Notes under the pieces: model-generated
Told to the model about the DNA's origin: nothing
Databases searched by the model: none
What the model saw: the letters and a program-made list of their open reading frames with translations, nothing else
Shown here: positions 44,600 to 52,623 of the stretch, piece by piece
Layout: each line of letters begins with the position of its first letter
Position numbering within the stretch: the first letter of the stretch is position 1
Assembly (NCBI RefSeq): GCF_015558675.1
Contig: NZ_JADMOL010000003.1
Location: 414,813 to 478,812, forward strand
DNA: 64,000 nucleotides
Origin: Paenibacillus sp. 1001270B_150601_E10
Lineage (GTDB): Bacteria; Bacillota; Bacilli; Paenibacillales; Paenibacillaceae
Direction: 5' to 3'
Position numbers and translations under genes: made by a program

Positions 44600-45437
44600 A
44601 GGCCGGATCTCGAAGCATCCCTGCTTTGGTCCAATTTCTGATCTTTACTGTGGCGTGTTTTGGTGTCTTTAAATATACAATATCTTTGCTTTCATTTCCT
44701 ATTTCTAATTCTTCAAAGAATTTCTTCTTTTGCAAGGGACTTACACCTAACTCTACTATACCAGCGGCTCTAAGGTTCCCCTCATTATCCTCTACTCCTG
44801 TAAGCCAACCGAACTTTCCTTTTCGATATCCCATAATCCAAACATCTACATAAGTCCAATTGATTACTTTTAGCCAATCCGCAGATCGCCGGCTAACATA
44901 GCGGCTCTCTTTTCTTTTGCATACGATCCCTTCCATGTTCCTTGAACATATATCAGCAAACAGGGCTTCCCCTGCCCCTTCAATAAAGGGTATAGGGACT
45001 ATGTGATTGGTGCCATGAAAATCGATGGAGTGAAGAATATTTTTACGCTCCAGAAGTGGCAAGCTGCGCAGATCCTCACCTTGATAGCGTAAGATGTCAA
45101 ACACAACGTAAGTGGCTGGAAACTGCCTAGTTAATTTTTGAATCGTAAGATCCTTACTAGCGCGGAATCGGGACATGATAGATTCAAAATCTACAGCTCC
45201 GGTGATCGGGTCAATGGTTACTACTTCACCATCCAGGATGATGTCATCTGCCAAAGGGACAGCAGTTATCTCAGAATACTGACGAGTACATTCGGTATGA
45301 TGTCGAGTGTACAGTCGTGTAGTCTCGTTTGTTCTAGTATATATAAGCCGGTGGCCATCAAATTTCGGTTCAAAGATGAATCGTGGATCACTAAATGCTG
45401 TTTCTGATGTTTCTAATAGCATAGGAGAAATAAACAT
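44583..45437 (-). CDS. ATP-dependent DNA ligase (LigD-ligase/LigC type)
   Basis: A protein of 284 residues with ATG after GGAGGGTGAG. Nucleotidyltransferase motif I is 'EPKFDGHR' with Lys25 as the adenylated residue. Motif III region 'VVFDILRYQGEDL', motif IV 'MEGIVCKRK' and motif V 'DWLKVINW' are present, followed by a C-terminal OB-fold. It lacks the polymerase and nuclease domains of full LigD. Such stand-alone ligases repair nicks or join ends together with Ku or occur on plasmids and phages. No ku gene is visible. Located in the AT-rich island. Confidence 0.9.
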   Translation of the reverse strand: MFISPMLLETSETAFSDPRFIFEPKFDGHRLIYTRTNETTRLYTRHHTECTRQYSEITAVPLADDIILDGEVVTIDPITGAVDFESIMSRFRASKDLTIQKLTRQFPATYVVFDILRYQGEDLRSLPLLERKNILHSIDFHGTNHIVPIPFIEGAGEALFADICSRNMEGIVCKRKESRYVSRRSADWLKVINWTYVDVWIMGYRKGKFGWLTGVEDNEGNLRAAGIVELGVSPLQKKKFFEELEIGNESKDIVYLKTPKHATVKIRNWTKAGMLRDPAFVKFI

Positions 45438-45730
45438 TTATCTCACCCTCCCCTACTCTATGACAAGTCTTATAGTCATTTCCTACTCAAGCATGTGCCT
45501 AGTAAAGGAACCCTTCCCTACTCAACTACTAACTATATAAGCCTCTTCGATCCTCTATACTACTGCTCATTTTTTTGCTCCAGCAAGTTTCTCTTTATAT
45601 GTGTTTGTATATGCTCTCTACTCCGTTCCGAAGTTTTCTCTTTCATACATAACACCGATTGTCAACGCTGGCGGATCCGCACTTCACCCTAAGAAACTTG
45701 AAGTTATAATAATTACTAAAAATATATCTA
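45438..45730. other. AT-rich intergenic sequence upstream of the ligase
   Basis: Holds the ligase upstream region. Scattered CTACTC and ACTCT motifs occur (for example 45452-45458) but no gene and no clear promoter pair. Confidence 0.3.
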
Positions 45731-45860
45731 TCCACTCTATATCACTCTGTTATACTCTTTTTCACTCTATTTGATTAAAATATAAAGAACCTTGATCTTA
45801 TGCGGTTTTTTCGATGTATGTTGGTATAATTGTCTCTATACTACTCTATTAGACTCTTAT
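45731..45860. repeat. 10-bp phased ACTCT iterons in two clusters
   Basis: Cluster A: four consecutive 10-bp units nnnACTCTnn at 45731-45770 (ACTCT at 45734, 45744, 45754, 45764). Cluster B: three units at 45831-45860 (TCTCT 45833, ACTCT 45843 and 45853). The exact helical phasing suggests cooperative binding of one protein along one DNA face. An extended -10 TGGTATAAT (45822-45830, + strand) lies just before cluster B. The MerR-like gene ends 48 bp beyond cluster B. Confidence 0.65.
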
Positions 45861-45907
45861 TCAGTCATAAAGAAACGAACAAAAAAATAGCCGCTCAAAT
45901 GAGCAGC

Positions 45908-46549
45908 CTAATCATTTTTCATCTCATTATTAAGTCGAGATTCAAAGTTTTCGAGGATGTATTTTTTAACGAACATTTCTCTTTTTATAGTATCCTCACG
46001 CTTTACAAATAAACCGATGCTTCTTTCTTTCGTTGGTAGTTCGGCCCACTTGTCTAATGCCTCGAGCTCAAGTTTTGTTTGAATCCGGTTTGTTGTAATC
46101 ATGTTATTGATATCTCGTTGTCTTTCTCTAATGATTCTCTCTTCTGCCGATTCCCCTAACCGTAGCATCATTTGTTCTTCAAAGTTTTTTAACAAATTCC
46201 CTACTTGGGATTCGATATTCTTGCTTATTTCATTTGAGACAACTTCTATTGATAGTTCTTGTTGATCGGATTGGTAATCAATAGGAAACGGACGGGTTTC
46301 GATTGACGGATCTGTAGCAATTTTATTTCTAATTGCCTCGAGATTATACCCTTCGTCATCTCTTAATCTGACTATTAACTTCCCTATTTCGAGATCCAAT
46401 GAATCGAATACTCTCTTGTTACCAGATTGCGTCTTATTTACAAAGTGAATTTTATTTTTTTCTAGGTCATTAAACCATGAATTCACAGTTGTAAAGTGTC
46501 TACCTAATAGATCAGAGAATTCATTGAGCTGCCAAAACTGATTTTCCAC
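45908..46549 (-). CDS. Plasmid-type MerR-like DNA-binding protein with coiled coil
   Basis: A protein of 213 residues; GTG 46549 with AAAGGAG about 10 nt upstream. N-terminal MerR/RacA-like winged helix: 'FWQLNEFSDLLGRHFTTVNSW' and 'NKRVFDSLDLEIGKLIVRLR'. A long helical middle part (85-160) leads to a basic C-terminal segment 'ALDKWAELPTKERSIGLFVK'. It resembles proteins found on Bacillus plasmids and phages. Role is not established; centromere binding or regulation are candidates given the phased repeats downstream and palindromic repeats upstream. Confidence 0.65.
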   Translation of the reverse strand: MENQFWQLNEFSDLLGRHFTTVNSWFNDLEKNKIHFVNKTQSGNKRVFDSLDLEIGKLIVRLRDDEGYNLEAIRNKIATDPSIETRPFPIDYQSDQQELSIEVVSNEISKNIESQVGNLLKNFEEQMMLRLGESAEERIIRERQRDINNMITTNRIQTKLELEALDKWAELPTKERSIGLFVKREDTIKREMFVKKYILENFESRLNNEMKND

Positions 46550-46591
46550 TTCAATTACACTCCTTTCTATAGTCTAGCAATAGTCACTAGC

Positions 46592-46680
46592 CTATGAATA
46601 TCCTTTGTATATATGCTAGACATAGCATATTCCTTTGATATCCCTTGCATATAATCTTTAGTATATAGTCTATGAATATC
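46592..46680. repeat. Palindrome flanked by direct repeats upstream of the MerR-like gene
   Basis: ATATGCTA (46611-46618) / TAGCATAT (46623-46630) is a perfect 8-4-8 dyad. It is bracketed by two copies of CTATGAATATC (46592-46602 and 46670-46680). The dyad lies about 60-80 bp ahead of the MerR-like start, at the island's right edge, so it could be its operator or part of the junction. Confidence 0.45.
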
Positions 46681-46689
46681 GCATATCTC

Positions 46690-47567
46690 CCCACACCCAC
46701 CCCTGCAACTGCAGGCTTGTATCGGAAGGCCGCATAATGATCGAACAAGGCAGGCGAATAGAAACCTGAGCCTGCCGTAACCTCCGTAACCCATGCTTCC
46801 TTGCAGGAACTGCTCAAGCTCCCGGTTCCTCCCGCGTTAACGAAGCGAAGCGATAATTTCAATTCCATCAATCGCTCGACGATCTCCTGCCTTCGCTTGG
46901 CAGCTTCCTTCACAGAGCGAAGCTTCAAAGCTCGAATAAGCTGATTTTTCGCCCAAGCGCCGAATGAACCACTGACATTGTCGCCTACCCCTGCCACTTG
47001 CGCTTCATAGCCCATGATGCCTTCCAATCGGATCCAGGAAGAGGCCATTATTCGCTCAACAACAGGGGATGCATCCTCCCAAGAGATTAATGGCGAGCGC
47101 CATACGCCAAAACGAAGACCCGGATACTGCACCGACATATCCAGATCGATGCATAAGGGAATCGCAACACCTTGTTCCTTCGCAAGACGCTCAAGATGCT
47201 CGACCTGCTCCACACAATCGACCATAAAGGTGATGCTGCGCCCCTCCTTCAGCAGGTCCAACAAGGGCAGGATCTCCGCCGCCTGCCACTGCGGGTAACC
47301 GAGCAGCAAATCGTCAAAGCCCTGCCTTGCGAGAAATGCTGCTTCCTTGGCCGTAAAGCACATGATGCCCTGACAGGCCTCGTGATGCTTCAGAATGCGC
47401 CGCATGATTTCTGCACATCGTATCGATTTGCTGGCGATCCTGATCGTTTTTCCTTGTGCAGCACCAGCGATTGCTCTTGCATTGTCATCAAGCAGATCCA
47501 GATCCACAAAGGCAAATGGCTTTGGCACCTGCTCAAATATCGACTTATAGTACGCATAGGTGCTCAC
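46690..47567 (-). pseudogene. Amino acid deaminase/aldolase (D-threonine aldolase-like), 3' part deleted
   Basis: ATG 47567 begins a PLP barrel of the alanine-racemase N-terminal superfamily: 'FAFVDLDLLDDNARAI', PLP-lysine segment 'TIRIASKSIRC', 'FMVDCVEQVEHLERLA', 'FVNAGGTGSLSSSCKEAWVT' and 'EVTAGSGFYSPALFDHYAAF'. Family members run about 380-430 residues. Homology stops near residue 290 and the frame continues with an unrelated AT-rich tail to a stop at 46587. The lost part includes the C-terminal beta domain, so the enzyme is probably inactive. The deletion coincides with the island. Confidence 0.75.
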
Positions 47568-47689
47568 TTGTTCTCCCCCTTAGGGCTCATTTTAATCCAT
47601 GATATTCCAATTCTATTCAGGGGAATAAGGCCTTTTTCCTGCATGCGGCAACTTCGCGGATACTATTTTTATAAAGCGGAATCGGTGGA

Positions 47690-47720
47690 TGAAAAAAAGC
47701 AGATCCCAAAGGATCTGCTT
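47690..47720 (-). terminator. Terminator after codBA
   Basis: AAGCAGATCC (47697-47706) / GGATCTGCTT (47711-47720), 10-bp stem with 4-nt loop, followed on the - strand by a T-run (A7 at 47692-47698). Confidence 0.9.
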
Positions 47721-47775
47721 CAAGCCTATCTATACCTATCGATTTTTATTAAGAGAGTCTACCCATGTCCCCGTC

Positions 47776-49044
47776 TTATCGCTGGAATGTTACACGCTCC
47801 GCTTGTCCGTTCAACATCACGCTTGTCTCGCTTGGCTTCGTCTCTGCAATCACCTTGCCATGACGGAAGGAGTAGCGCACCGATGCCTGCTTGCGAATCG
47901 CTTCATATTCATTCTCTGCGTTCAATACGATGAAGTTGGCAGGCTTGCCTTCCTCAATGCCGTACTTGTCCTCAATCTGCAGCGTCTTGGCACTGTTCTT
48001 GGTAATCAGATCAATGCTGTTTACAATCTGATCGTAGCCCATCAGCTGGGATGCATGGATACCCATATGAAGCACCTGCAGCATATTGCCTGTACCTAGC
48101 GGATACCACGGATCGAAAATATCATCGTGTCCAAAGCATACATTCAATCCCGCCTCCTGAAGCTCCTTCACGCGCGTCAAGCCTCTGCGCTTCGGATACG
48201 TATCGAAGCGTCCTTGCAGGTGGATGTTCACAAGCGGATTGGATACGAAGCTGATGCCGGATATTTTCAACAAACGGAACAGCTTGTACGCATAGGCGTC
48301 GTTATAGGACCCCATCGCTGTTGTATGGCTCGCCGTCGTCCGCGCACCGATTCCGCGCTCATAGGCTTCTTTTGCAACCACTTCAACGAATCTCGACTGC
48401 TCGTCATCAATCTCATCACAGTGGATATCAACGAGACGATCATATTTTTCCGCCAGGTCAAATACGATCTTCATCGAGTCAACGCCATATTCGCGTGTAA
48501 ATTCAAAGTGTGGAATGCCGCCAACTACATCAGCTCCCATCTTCATCGCTTCTTCAAGCAGCTCAGGCCCGTTAGGGTAGGATAGAATTCCCTCCTGAGG
48601 GAAAGCAACCAGTTGGAGATCCACATAAGGCGCGACCTCCTCCTTCACTTCAAGCAGCGCCTTAAGCGCCGTCAGTGTAGGGTCCGTTACATCCACATGG
48701 GTTCTTACGTGCTGAATGCCTTGAGCAACCTGCCATTTTAGAGCTGTCTTCGCTCTTGTCTTCACGTCCTCAATCGAGAGGGTTTCCTTACGCTGAGACC
48801 AGCGCTGAATGCCTTCAAACAAAGTGCCGCTCTTATTCCACTCCGGCTCGCCTGCCGTCAGCGTCGTATCCAAGTGAATATGCGGTTCAATGAATGGTGG
48901 AAGAACCAAGGAGCCGTTAACGTCAATAACCTCGTGTCCTTCTTCTTGTAAGGGCTGCTGTGTAATCGTCTTGAATACGCCATCTACAACCTCAATATTC
49001 CACAGGCCTTCTTGGCCTCTTCGTGTTGCTTGTTTGATAATCAC
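47776..49044 (-). CDS. codA: Cytosine deaminase
   Basis: A protein of 422 residues of the amidohydrolase superfamily. Metal ligands: EPHIHLD (His55, His57), '[11 protein letters not shown]' with catalytic Glu, '[12 protein letters not shown]' and '[18 protein letters not shown]', all as in CodA. It deaminates cytosine to uracil for pyrimidine salvage. It follows the codB permease by 27 nt on the same strand, under the pyrimidine attenuator upstream. Confidence 0.94.
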   Translation of the reverse strand: MIIKQATRRGQEGLWNIEVVDGVFKTITQQPLQEEGHEVIDVNGSLVLPPFIEPHIHLDTTLTAGEPEWNKSGTLFEGIQRWSQRKETLSIEDVKTRAKTALKWQVAQGIQHVRTHVDVTDPTLTALKALLEVKEEVAPYVDLQLVAFPQEGILSYPNGPELLEEAMKMGADVVGGIPHFEFTREYGVDSMKIVFDLAEKYDRLVDIHCDEIDDEQSRFVEVVAKEAYERGIGARTTASHTTAMGSYNDAYAYKLFRLLKISGISFVSNPLVNIHLQGRFDTYPKRRGLTRVKELQEAGLNVCFGHDDIFDPWYPLGTGNMLQVLHMGIHASQLMGYDQIVNSIDLITKNSAKTLQIEDKYGIEEGKPANFIVLNAENEYEAIRKQASVRYSFRHGKVIAETKPSETSVMLNGQAERVTFQR

Positions 49045-49071
49045 CGTTGAATCCCCCTTTGTCCTGTTGAA

Positions 49072-50301
49072 TTAGCTCTCTTTCGATGGGAACACCTTCA
49101 TGCCGATAATATAAAGCACGGCAGTACCGATCAAGCCATTAATCGGTGGGATGCCTGGTACATACTCCGCAATCAGCACTCCGCCGATCCAGGCTGCAAT
49201 CGCAACCCAGTTTACTGATTTGAAGCTCATTTCTTCGTAATTCTTGTACGATCCCCGGCGCAAGATAAAGAAATCCGCCAGCAAAATCGCCCCGATTGAC
49301 GGCAGAATGGAGCCAAGCACCGTCAGGAAGCCTACAAAGTTGTTGTACAGCCACATTGCAGCAATCGTACCTACTGCACCGTTGAAGATAACAATCATAT
49401 TTTTCGGAAGCTTCGTAACATTGGCAAAGCCCAAGCTCGATGCATAAAGGGCGTTCTCATTCGTTGTCCAAATATTAAGTCCCAAGACAATGATAGCAGG
49501 TATAATCAGTCCTTGCATAAACATCACGTCTGAAATGTCGGCTTGTCCGTAGACAATGGCGCCTACCGCACCGAACAGGAACATCAATGAGTTCCCTAGG
49601 AAAAAGGCAATGACCGTTGCTACGACCGCAGAGCGTGTCGTCTTCGCAAAGCGCGCAAAGTCAGGTGTCAGCGTACCTCCGCTAATAAAGGAGCCGATAC
49701 ATATTGTTAGGCCTGCAGCAAGTCCCATCGCTTCTGTCGGCTGATAATTAAACAATCCTTGCATACCGCCGCCTGTGGATGCGGCTTCGAACATCGAATA
49801 GCTTCCTAGAATCGCGATAGAAGGCACAGCGACAATTCCAAGAATTGCAAGCGCCTTAATGCCATAGATCGCTGTTACGGTCATCAGAATGCCAGAAATC
49901 ACGATGAGGATGTACACGTTCATGCCCGTTACCTTTTGAACCGGTACCGCGAACATCGCAACCCCTACGCCAAACCAACCAACCTGCGTAAAGCCTAGCA
50001 GCAGGGAGGATAGATACGATCCCTTTACACCAAAGGCGTACTTTGTCAGCAAGTGTGTAGATAATCCGGTCTTTGCTGCAATGTAAGCCAAGGCCCCCGT
50101 ATAAATGCCTAAGATCAAGTTCCCTGCAAGCACCACGCCAATGAACTCCATGAACGTTAAGCCGTTCCCTAACGCCCCGCCTGACCACATGCTGGCCGAG
50201 AAGAAGGTGAAGCCAAGCATAACGGCAAGAATCTTCCAAAATCCGTTTCGATAGCTGTTCGGCACTGCCTGCAACGAGAATTCCAAATCTACTTTTTCCA
50301 T
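49072..50301 (-). CDS. codB: Cytosine permease (NCS1 family)
   Basis: A protein of 409 residues; ATG 50301 is chosen because the GGGGG site ends directly at the other ATG (50307). Twelve helices, with the CodB pattern 'FSASMWSGGALGNGLTFMEF' and 'TKYAFGVKGSYLSSLLLGFTQVGWFG' (cut). It imports cytosine with H+. First gene of codBA; expression is probably set by the PyrR-type leader described next. Confidence 0.93.
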   Translation of the reverse strand: MEKVDLEFSLQAVPNSYRNGFWKILAVMLGFTFFSASMWSGGALGNGLTFMEFIGVVLAGNLILGIYTGALAYIAAKTGLSTHLLTKYAFGVKGSYLSSLLLGFTQVGWFGVGVAMFAVPVQKVTGMNVYILIVISGILMTVTAIYGIKALAILGIVAVPSIAILGSYSMFEAASTGGGMQGLFNYQPTEAMGLAAGLTICIGSFISGGTLTPDFARFAKTTRSAVVATVIAFFLGNSLMFLFGAVGAIVYGQADISDVMFMQGLIIPAIIVLGLNIWTTNENALYASSLGFANVTKLPKNMIVIFNGAVGTIAAMWLYNNFVGFLTVLGSILPSIGAILLADFFILRRGSYKNYEEMSFKSVNWVAIAAWIGGVLIAEYVPGIPPINGLIGTAVLYIIGMKVFPSKES

Positions 50302-50427
50302 ATCCATCCCCCAAGTCATCTTGATGTTACTGATACCATTGAGATGTGCGAGACGCATTATTCGTAATGCGCTTCTTCACACTCCGGAAGAGGGAATATA
50401 CGGGATTGCCTAGTGGATCAGGGCAAT

Positions 50428-50619
50428 AAAAAAAGCCTATTGCCCAGTTTCCCTGACAATAAGCCATATCTGATCATGCTAAAGCAATAGGACATACGTA
50501 TACACACGTATCCCTATTAAGATCATACATTCCGCTGTCCTTGTCAGCCTCACGGGACTGAATTAAAGGTATCATATGAAGTTGTTATCATTATGGCAAA
50601 TCTCAAGTGAAACTGTCAA
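50428..50619 (-). promoter_or_regulatory. codBA promoter and PyrR-type pyrimidine attenuator
   Basis: On the - strand: -35 TTGACA (50619-50614), 18 nt, -10 CATAAT (50595-50590). About 30 nt into the transcript is CAGTCCCGTGAGGCTGA (50560-50544), matching the conserved PyrR-binding RNA loop (A/G-TCC-N-G-N-GAGG-C/T-T). It is followed by a terminator stem of about 12 bp (50465-50435, with GCTTATTG pairing CAATAGGC) and T7. PyrR with UMP would favour termination, so codBA should be on when pyrimidines are low. Confidence 0.82.
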
Positions 50620-50769
50620 CTGAAGTTATTAATTGGTTATGTTTACTGTTGCTCATCCTTGTTGCAAGAATGGGTATTTTTATTTCTTTATAACAGAGTA
50701 TTCGCTTAGAACCCTCAAGCCAGGCTTTTCAAATCTAGATAGGAGATGTATATTTTTTCAAAAAAACTA

Positions 50770-50798
50770 TTGCTTTGTAGCGTAAATGTAATTACTAT
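50770..50798 (+). promoter_or_regulatory. Promoter of the HTH-F1beta-like gene
   Basis: -35 TTGCTT (50770-50775), 17 nt, -10 TACTAT (50793-50798). The palindrome GTAATTAC (50788-50795) overlaps the -10 and may be an operator. Confidence 0.45.
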
Positions 50799-50822
50799 TT
50801 AGAGTAAAAGAGGTGACAATAA

Positions 50823-51881
50823 ATGGATGATGAATTGCAGCTTAACGTACCGCTATTGCGTCGACGTGTCCCTAATCTCACAACAGCAGCTCGGTCAGCA
50901 GGGCTAAGAGCTGCGACAGTCTCGAATTTGTGTACAGGGAAAATTCCGATTGGACGCGCTGAAGTAAAAACGCTAGTGGCCCTTGCTACGCTAGCAGGGT
51001 GTAGTCTGGATGAACTTATAATCAGAGGGAGTGGGTTACGAATGATTGAAACAGGCATAAAGGCTTTGGACTTGTTTGCACCAGTTGTTCGTGGAGGCAC
51101 GGTTGGCTTTGTCGCACGACCTAATATGGGTCAGCTTGTATTATTAGCAGAGCTTATGCATCGGATGAAGAAACGGGGATTTGCTACTGTTTATTGGGAT
51201 ACGGGCTCTGATGCCTCTGGAATCAATCATATTCAAACTCAATCCCAATTCGTCCACACCTCGCAAGGAGACCTGTATAACTGCATCGTCAATCTTCGTG
51301 ATGAAAAGGATATCTTCCTAGGCGTTGATCGGAGTACGGTGTTGTCTGGTGAGCTTCTGTCCTTGCAAGACAGGCTTAGAGAGGCTGGTGCAAGGCCGAT
51401 TACCATCGCATTAGTCGATATCAAATGTGAAGTGGTGGATGATCAATGGGCATACGGGCCGCTAGACACACTATGGCGTTTTGATGCTGATATGATCAGC
51501 CGCAATATATATCCTGCCATCGATCCTATAGGGTCTACCTCCACCGTATTAGAAGGCGCCCACCTCGAAGCTGCACATTTAACCTTGCAGCAGCGTGCAC
51601 GCAAGTTGCTTCGTCGTTACCGGGAATTAAGGCCCCTTGTTACCGCACAGGGCCTGGAGAAGATGACCGAGACGGATCAACAGCTGTATAAGCGGGGAGA
51701 ACGATTAGAATCCTATCTGTCACAACCATTCTTTGTCTCCGAACCCTACACGAAGAAGTCCGGTGAATGGGTATCCCTATATGAAGCAATGGACGATGTG
51801 AAGCGAATTCTCGATGGAGAAACCGATAATATCGGGCCTGCCGAATTGTCCTTTAAAGGACGATTAGAGGTACATTCCTAG
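50823..51881 (+). CDS. XRE-like HTH fused to a degenerate F1-ATPase beta-subunit-like protein
   Basis: A protein of 352 residues; ATG after GAGGTGAC. Residues ~8-66 form a Cro/C1-type helix-turn-helix ('LTTAARSAGLRAATVSNLCT', 'LVALATLAGCSLDELI'). Residues 72-335 follow ATP synthase beta: 'IETGIKALDLFAPVVRGG', 'RNIYPAIDPIGSTSTVL', 'LLRRYRELRPLVTAQGLEKM', then TETDQQ at the DELSEED loop and 'YLSQPFFVSEPYT'. The P-loop (GGAGVGKT in beta) reads ARPNMGQL (98-105) and the catalytic Glu of GERTREG reads DTGSDAS, so ATP hydrolysis is very unlikely. The N-terminal beta-barrel is replaced by the HTH. Divergent from codBA; probably a DNA-binding regulator, role unknown. Confidence 0.85.
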   Translation: MDDELQLNVPLLRRRVPNLTTAARSAGLRAATVSNLCTGKIPIGRAEVKTLVALATLAGCSLDELIIRGSGLRMIETGIKALDLFAPVVRGGTVGFVARPNMGQLVLLAELMHRMKKRGFATVYWDTGSDASGINHIQTQSQFVHTSQGDLYNCIVNLRDEKDIFLGVDRSTVLSGELLSLQDRLREAGARPITIALVDIKCEVVDDQWAYGPLDTLWRFDADMISRNIYPAIDPIGSTSTVLEGAHLEAAHLTLQQRARKLLRRYRELRPLVTAQGLEKMTETDQQLYKRGERLESYLSQPFFVSEPYTKKSGEWVSLYEAMDDVKRILDGETDNIGPAELSFKGRLEVHS

Positions 51882-51969
51882 TCGCCTCCAACTAGACATT
51901 AACATAACCATATAAATGGGCCGGTCTTTAGCGATCGGCTCTATCTCCAATTTTAAGGCACTTTGAAAA

Positions 51970-51997
51970 ATAAAAAGCCAGGCACTAGGCCCAGCTT
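51970..51997 (-). terminator. Terminator after the PhnA/YjdM-like gene
   Basis: AAGCTGGGC (51997-51989) / GCCTGGCTT (51983-51975) on the - strand pairs with two G-U wobbles and runs into TTTTTA. The wobbles make it specific for this strand. Confidence 0.7.
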
Positions 51998-52009
51998 GAA
52001 TACTCGCTT

Positions 52010-52351
52010 CTATACTTTTTTAACAAATTCACTCTTCAGCTTCATGGCTCCAAAGCCATCAATCTTGCAGTCAATATCATGATCTCCATCAACCAAACGG
52101 ATGTTTTTCACTTTTGTTCCGATTTTGACCACGGAGGAGCTGCCTTTGACCTTCAGGTCCTTGATTACAGTGACCGTATCCCCGTCGTTTAAGATATTGC
52201 CGTTGGCATCCTTCACGACCTTCACATCTTCACTGCTTTCATTCGCTGCGTCCAATGTCCATTCATGTGCACATTCCGGACAAATGAGAAGATTTCCATC
52301 CTCATAGGTATACTCCGAGTTACATTTAGGGCAATTTGGCAATTCAGTCAT
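52010..52351 (-). CDS. Zinc-ribbon protein of the PhnA/YjdM family
   Basis: A protein of 113 residues. An N-terminal zinc ribbon ([21 protein letters not shown], two CxxC pairs at about 7-28, cut) and a C-terminal SH3-like PhnA domain ('[20 protein letters not shown]', '[19 protein letters not shown]'). The family is named for a proposed phosphonate link that is not well supported; no functional link to phnDCEE at 3-7 kb should be assumed. Confidence 0.9.
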   Translation of the reverse strand: MTELPNCPKCNSEYTYEDGNLLICPECAHEWTLDAANESSEDVKVVKDANGNILNDGDTVTVIKDLKVKGSSSVVKIGTKVKNIRLVDGDHDIDCKIDGFGAMKLKSEFVKKV

Positions 52352-52623
52352 TTTGTCATTCCTCTACTTGTTATTAGGTAAAGCATGAGTCCGCCTATAG
52401 AGATGTATAATATCATAATATTTGAATATTCACAAATCCATCCCTTTTTATTCCTTACATGACCTTCAAATCCTCGACTATGGATAACAAGAGAACGATT
52501 TAAAGGGCTTACATGAAACGATCACGGAAAATCCATTGTATTGCCGTTGGGTTTGGCCTATAATTCGTAATCAAAATCATCTTTATATGCATGATTTTAT
52601 AACCATGAGAAAGGGTCCAATCC

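Larger units (their letters stand above)
39262..46690. other. AT-rich accessory island interrupting a lactone-oxidase/aldolase pair
   Basis: From the truncated start of the lactone oxidase to the truncated aldolase end, composition becomes visibly AT-richer (most clearly 40-46.6 kb) and the gene content changes. It carries a caspase remnant, tiny paralogous genes, a DUF6338 protein, an RNase H-fold protein, a matrixin protease, a DNA ligase and a plasmid-type MerR-like protein. No integrase, transposase or clear flanking direct repeat is visible. Boundaries are placed by where the flanking proteins lose homology, accurate to perhaps 50 bp. Confidence 0.65.

Noticed and set aside
45731-45860. 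CRISPR array
   Set aside because: Units are 10 bp without spacers; there are no cas genes in the window.
39262-46690. Complete prophage, ICE or transposon
   Set aside because: No integrase, transposase, structural, terminase or conjugation genes and no clear flanking repeats; called an island of unknown mechanism.
52010-52351. Functional link of the PhnA-named protein to phosphonate import
   Set aside because: The name is historical; the gene is 45 kb from phnDCEE and the family has no proven phosphonate role.
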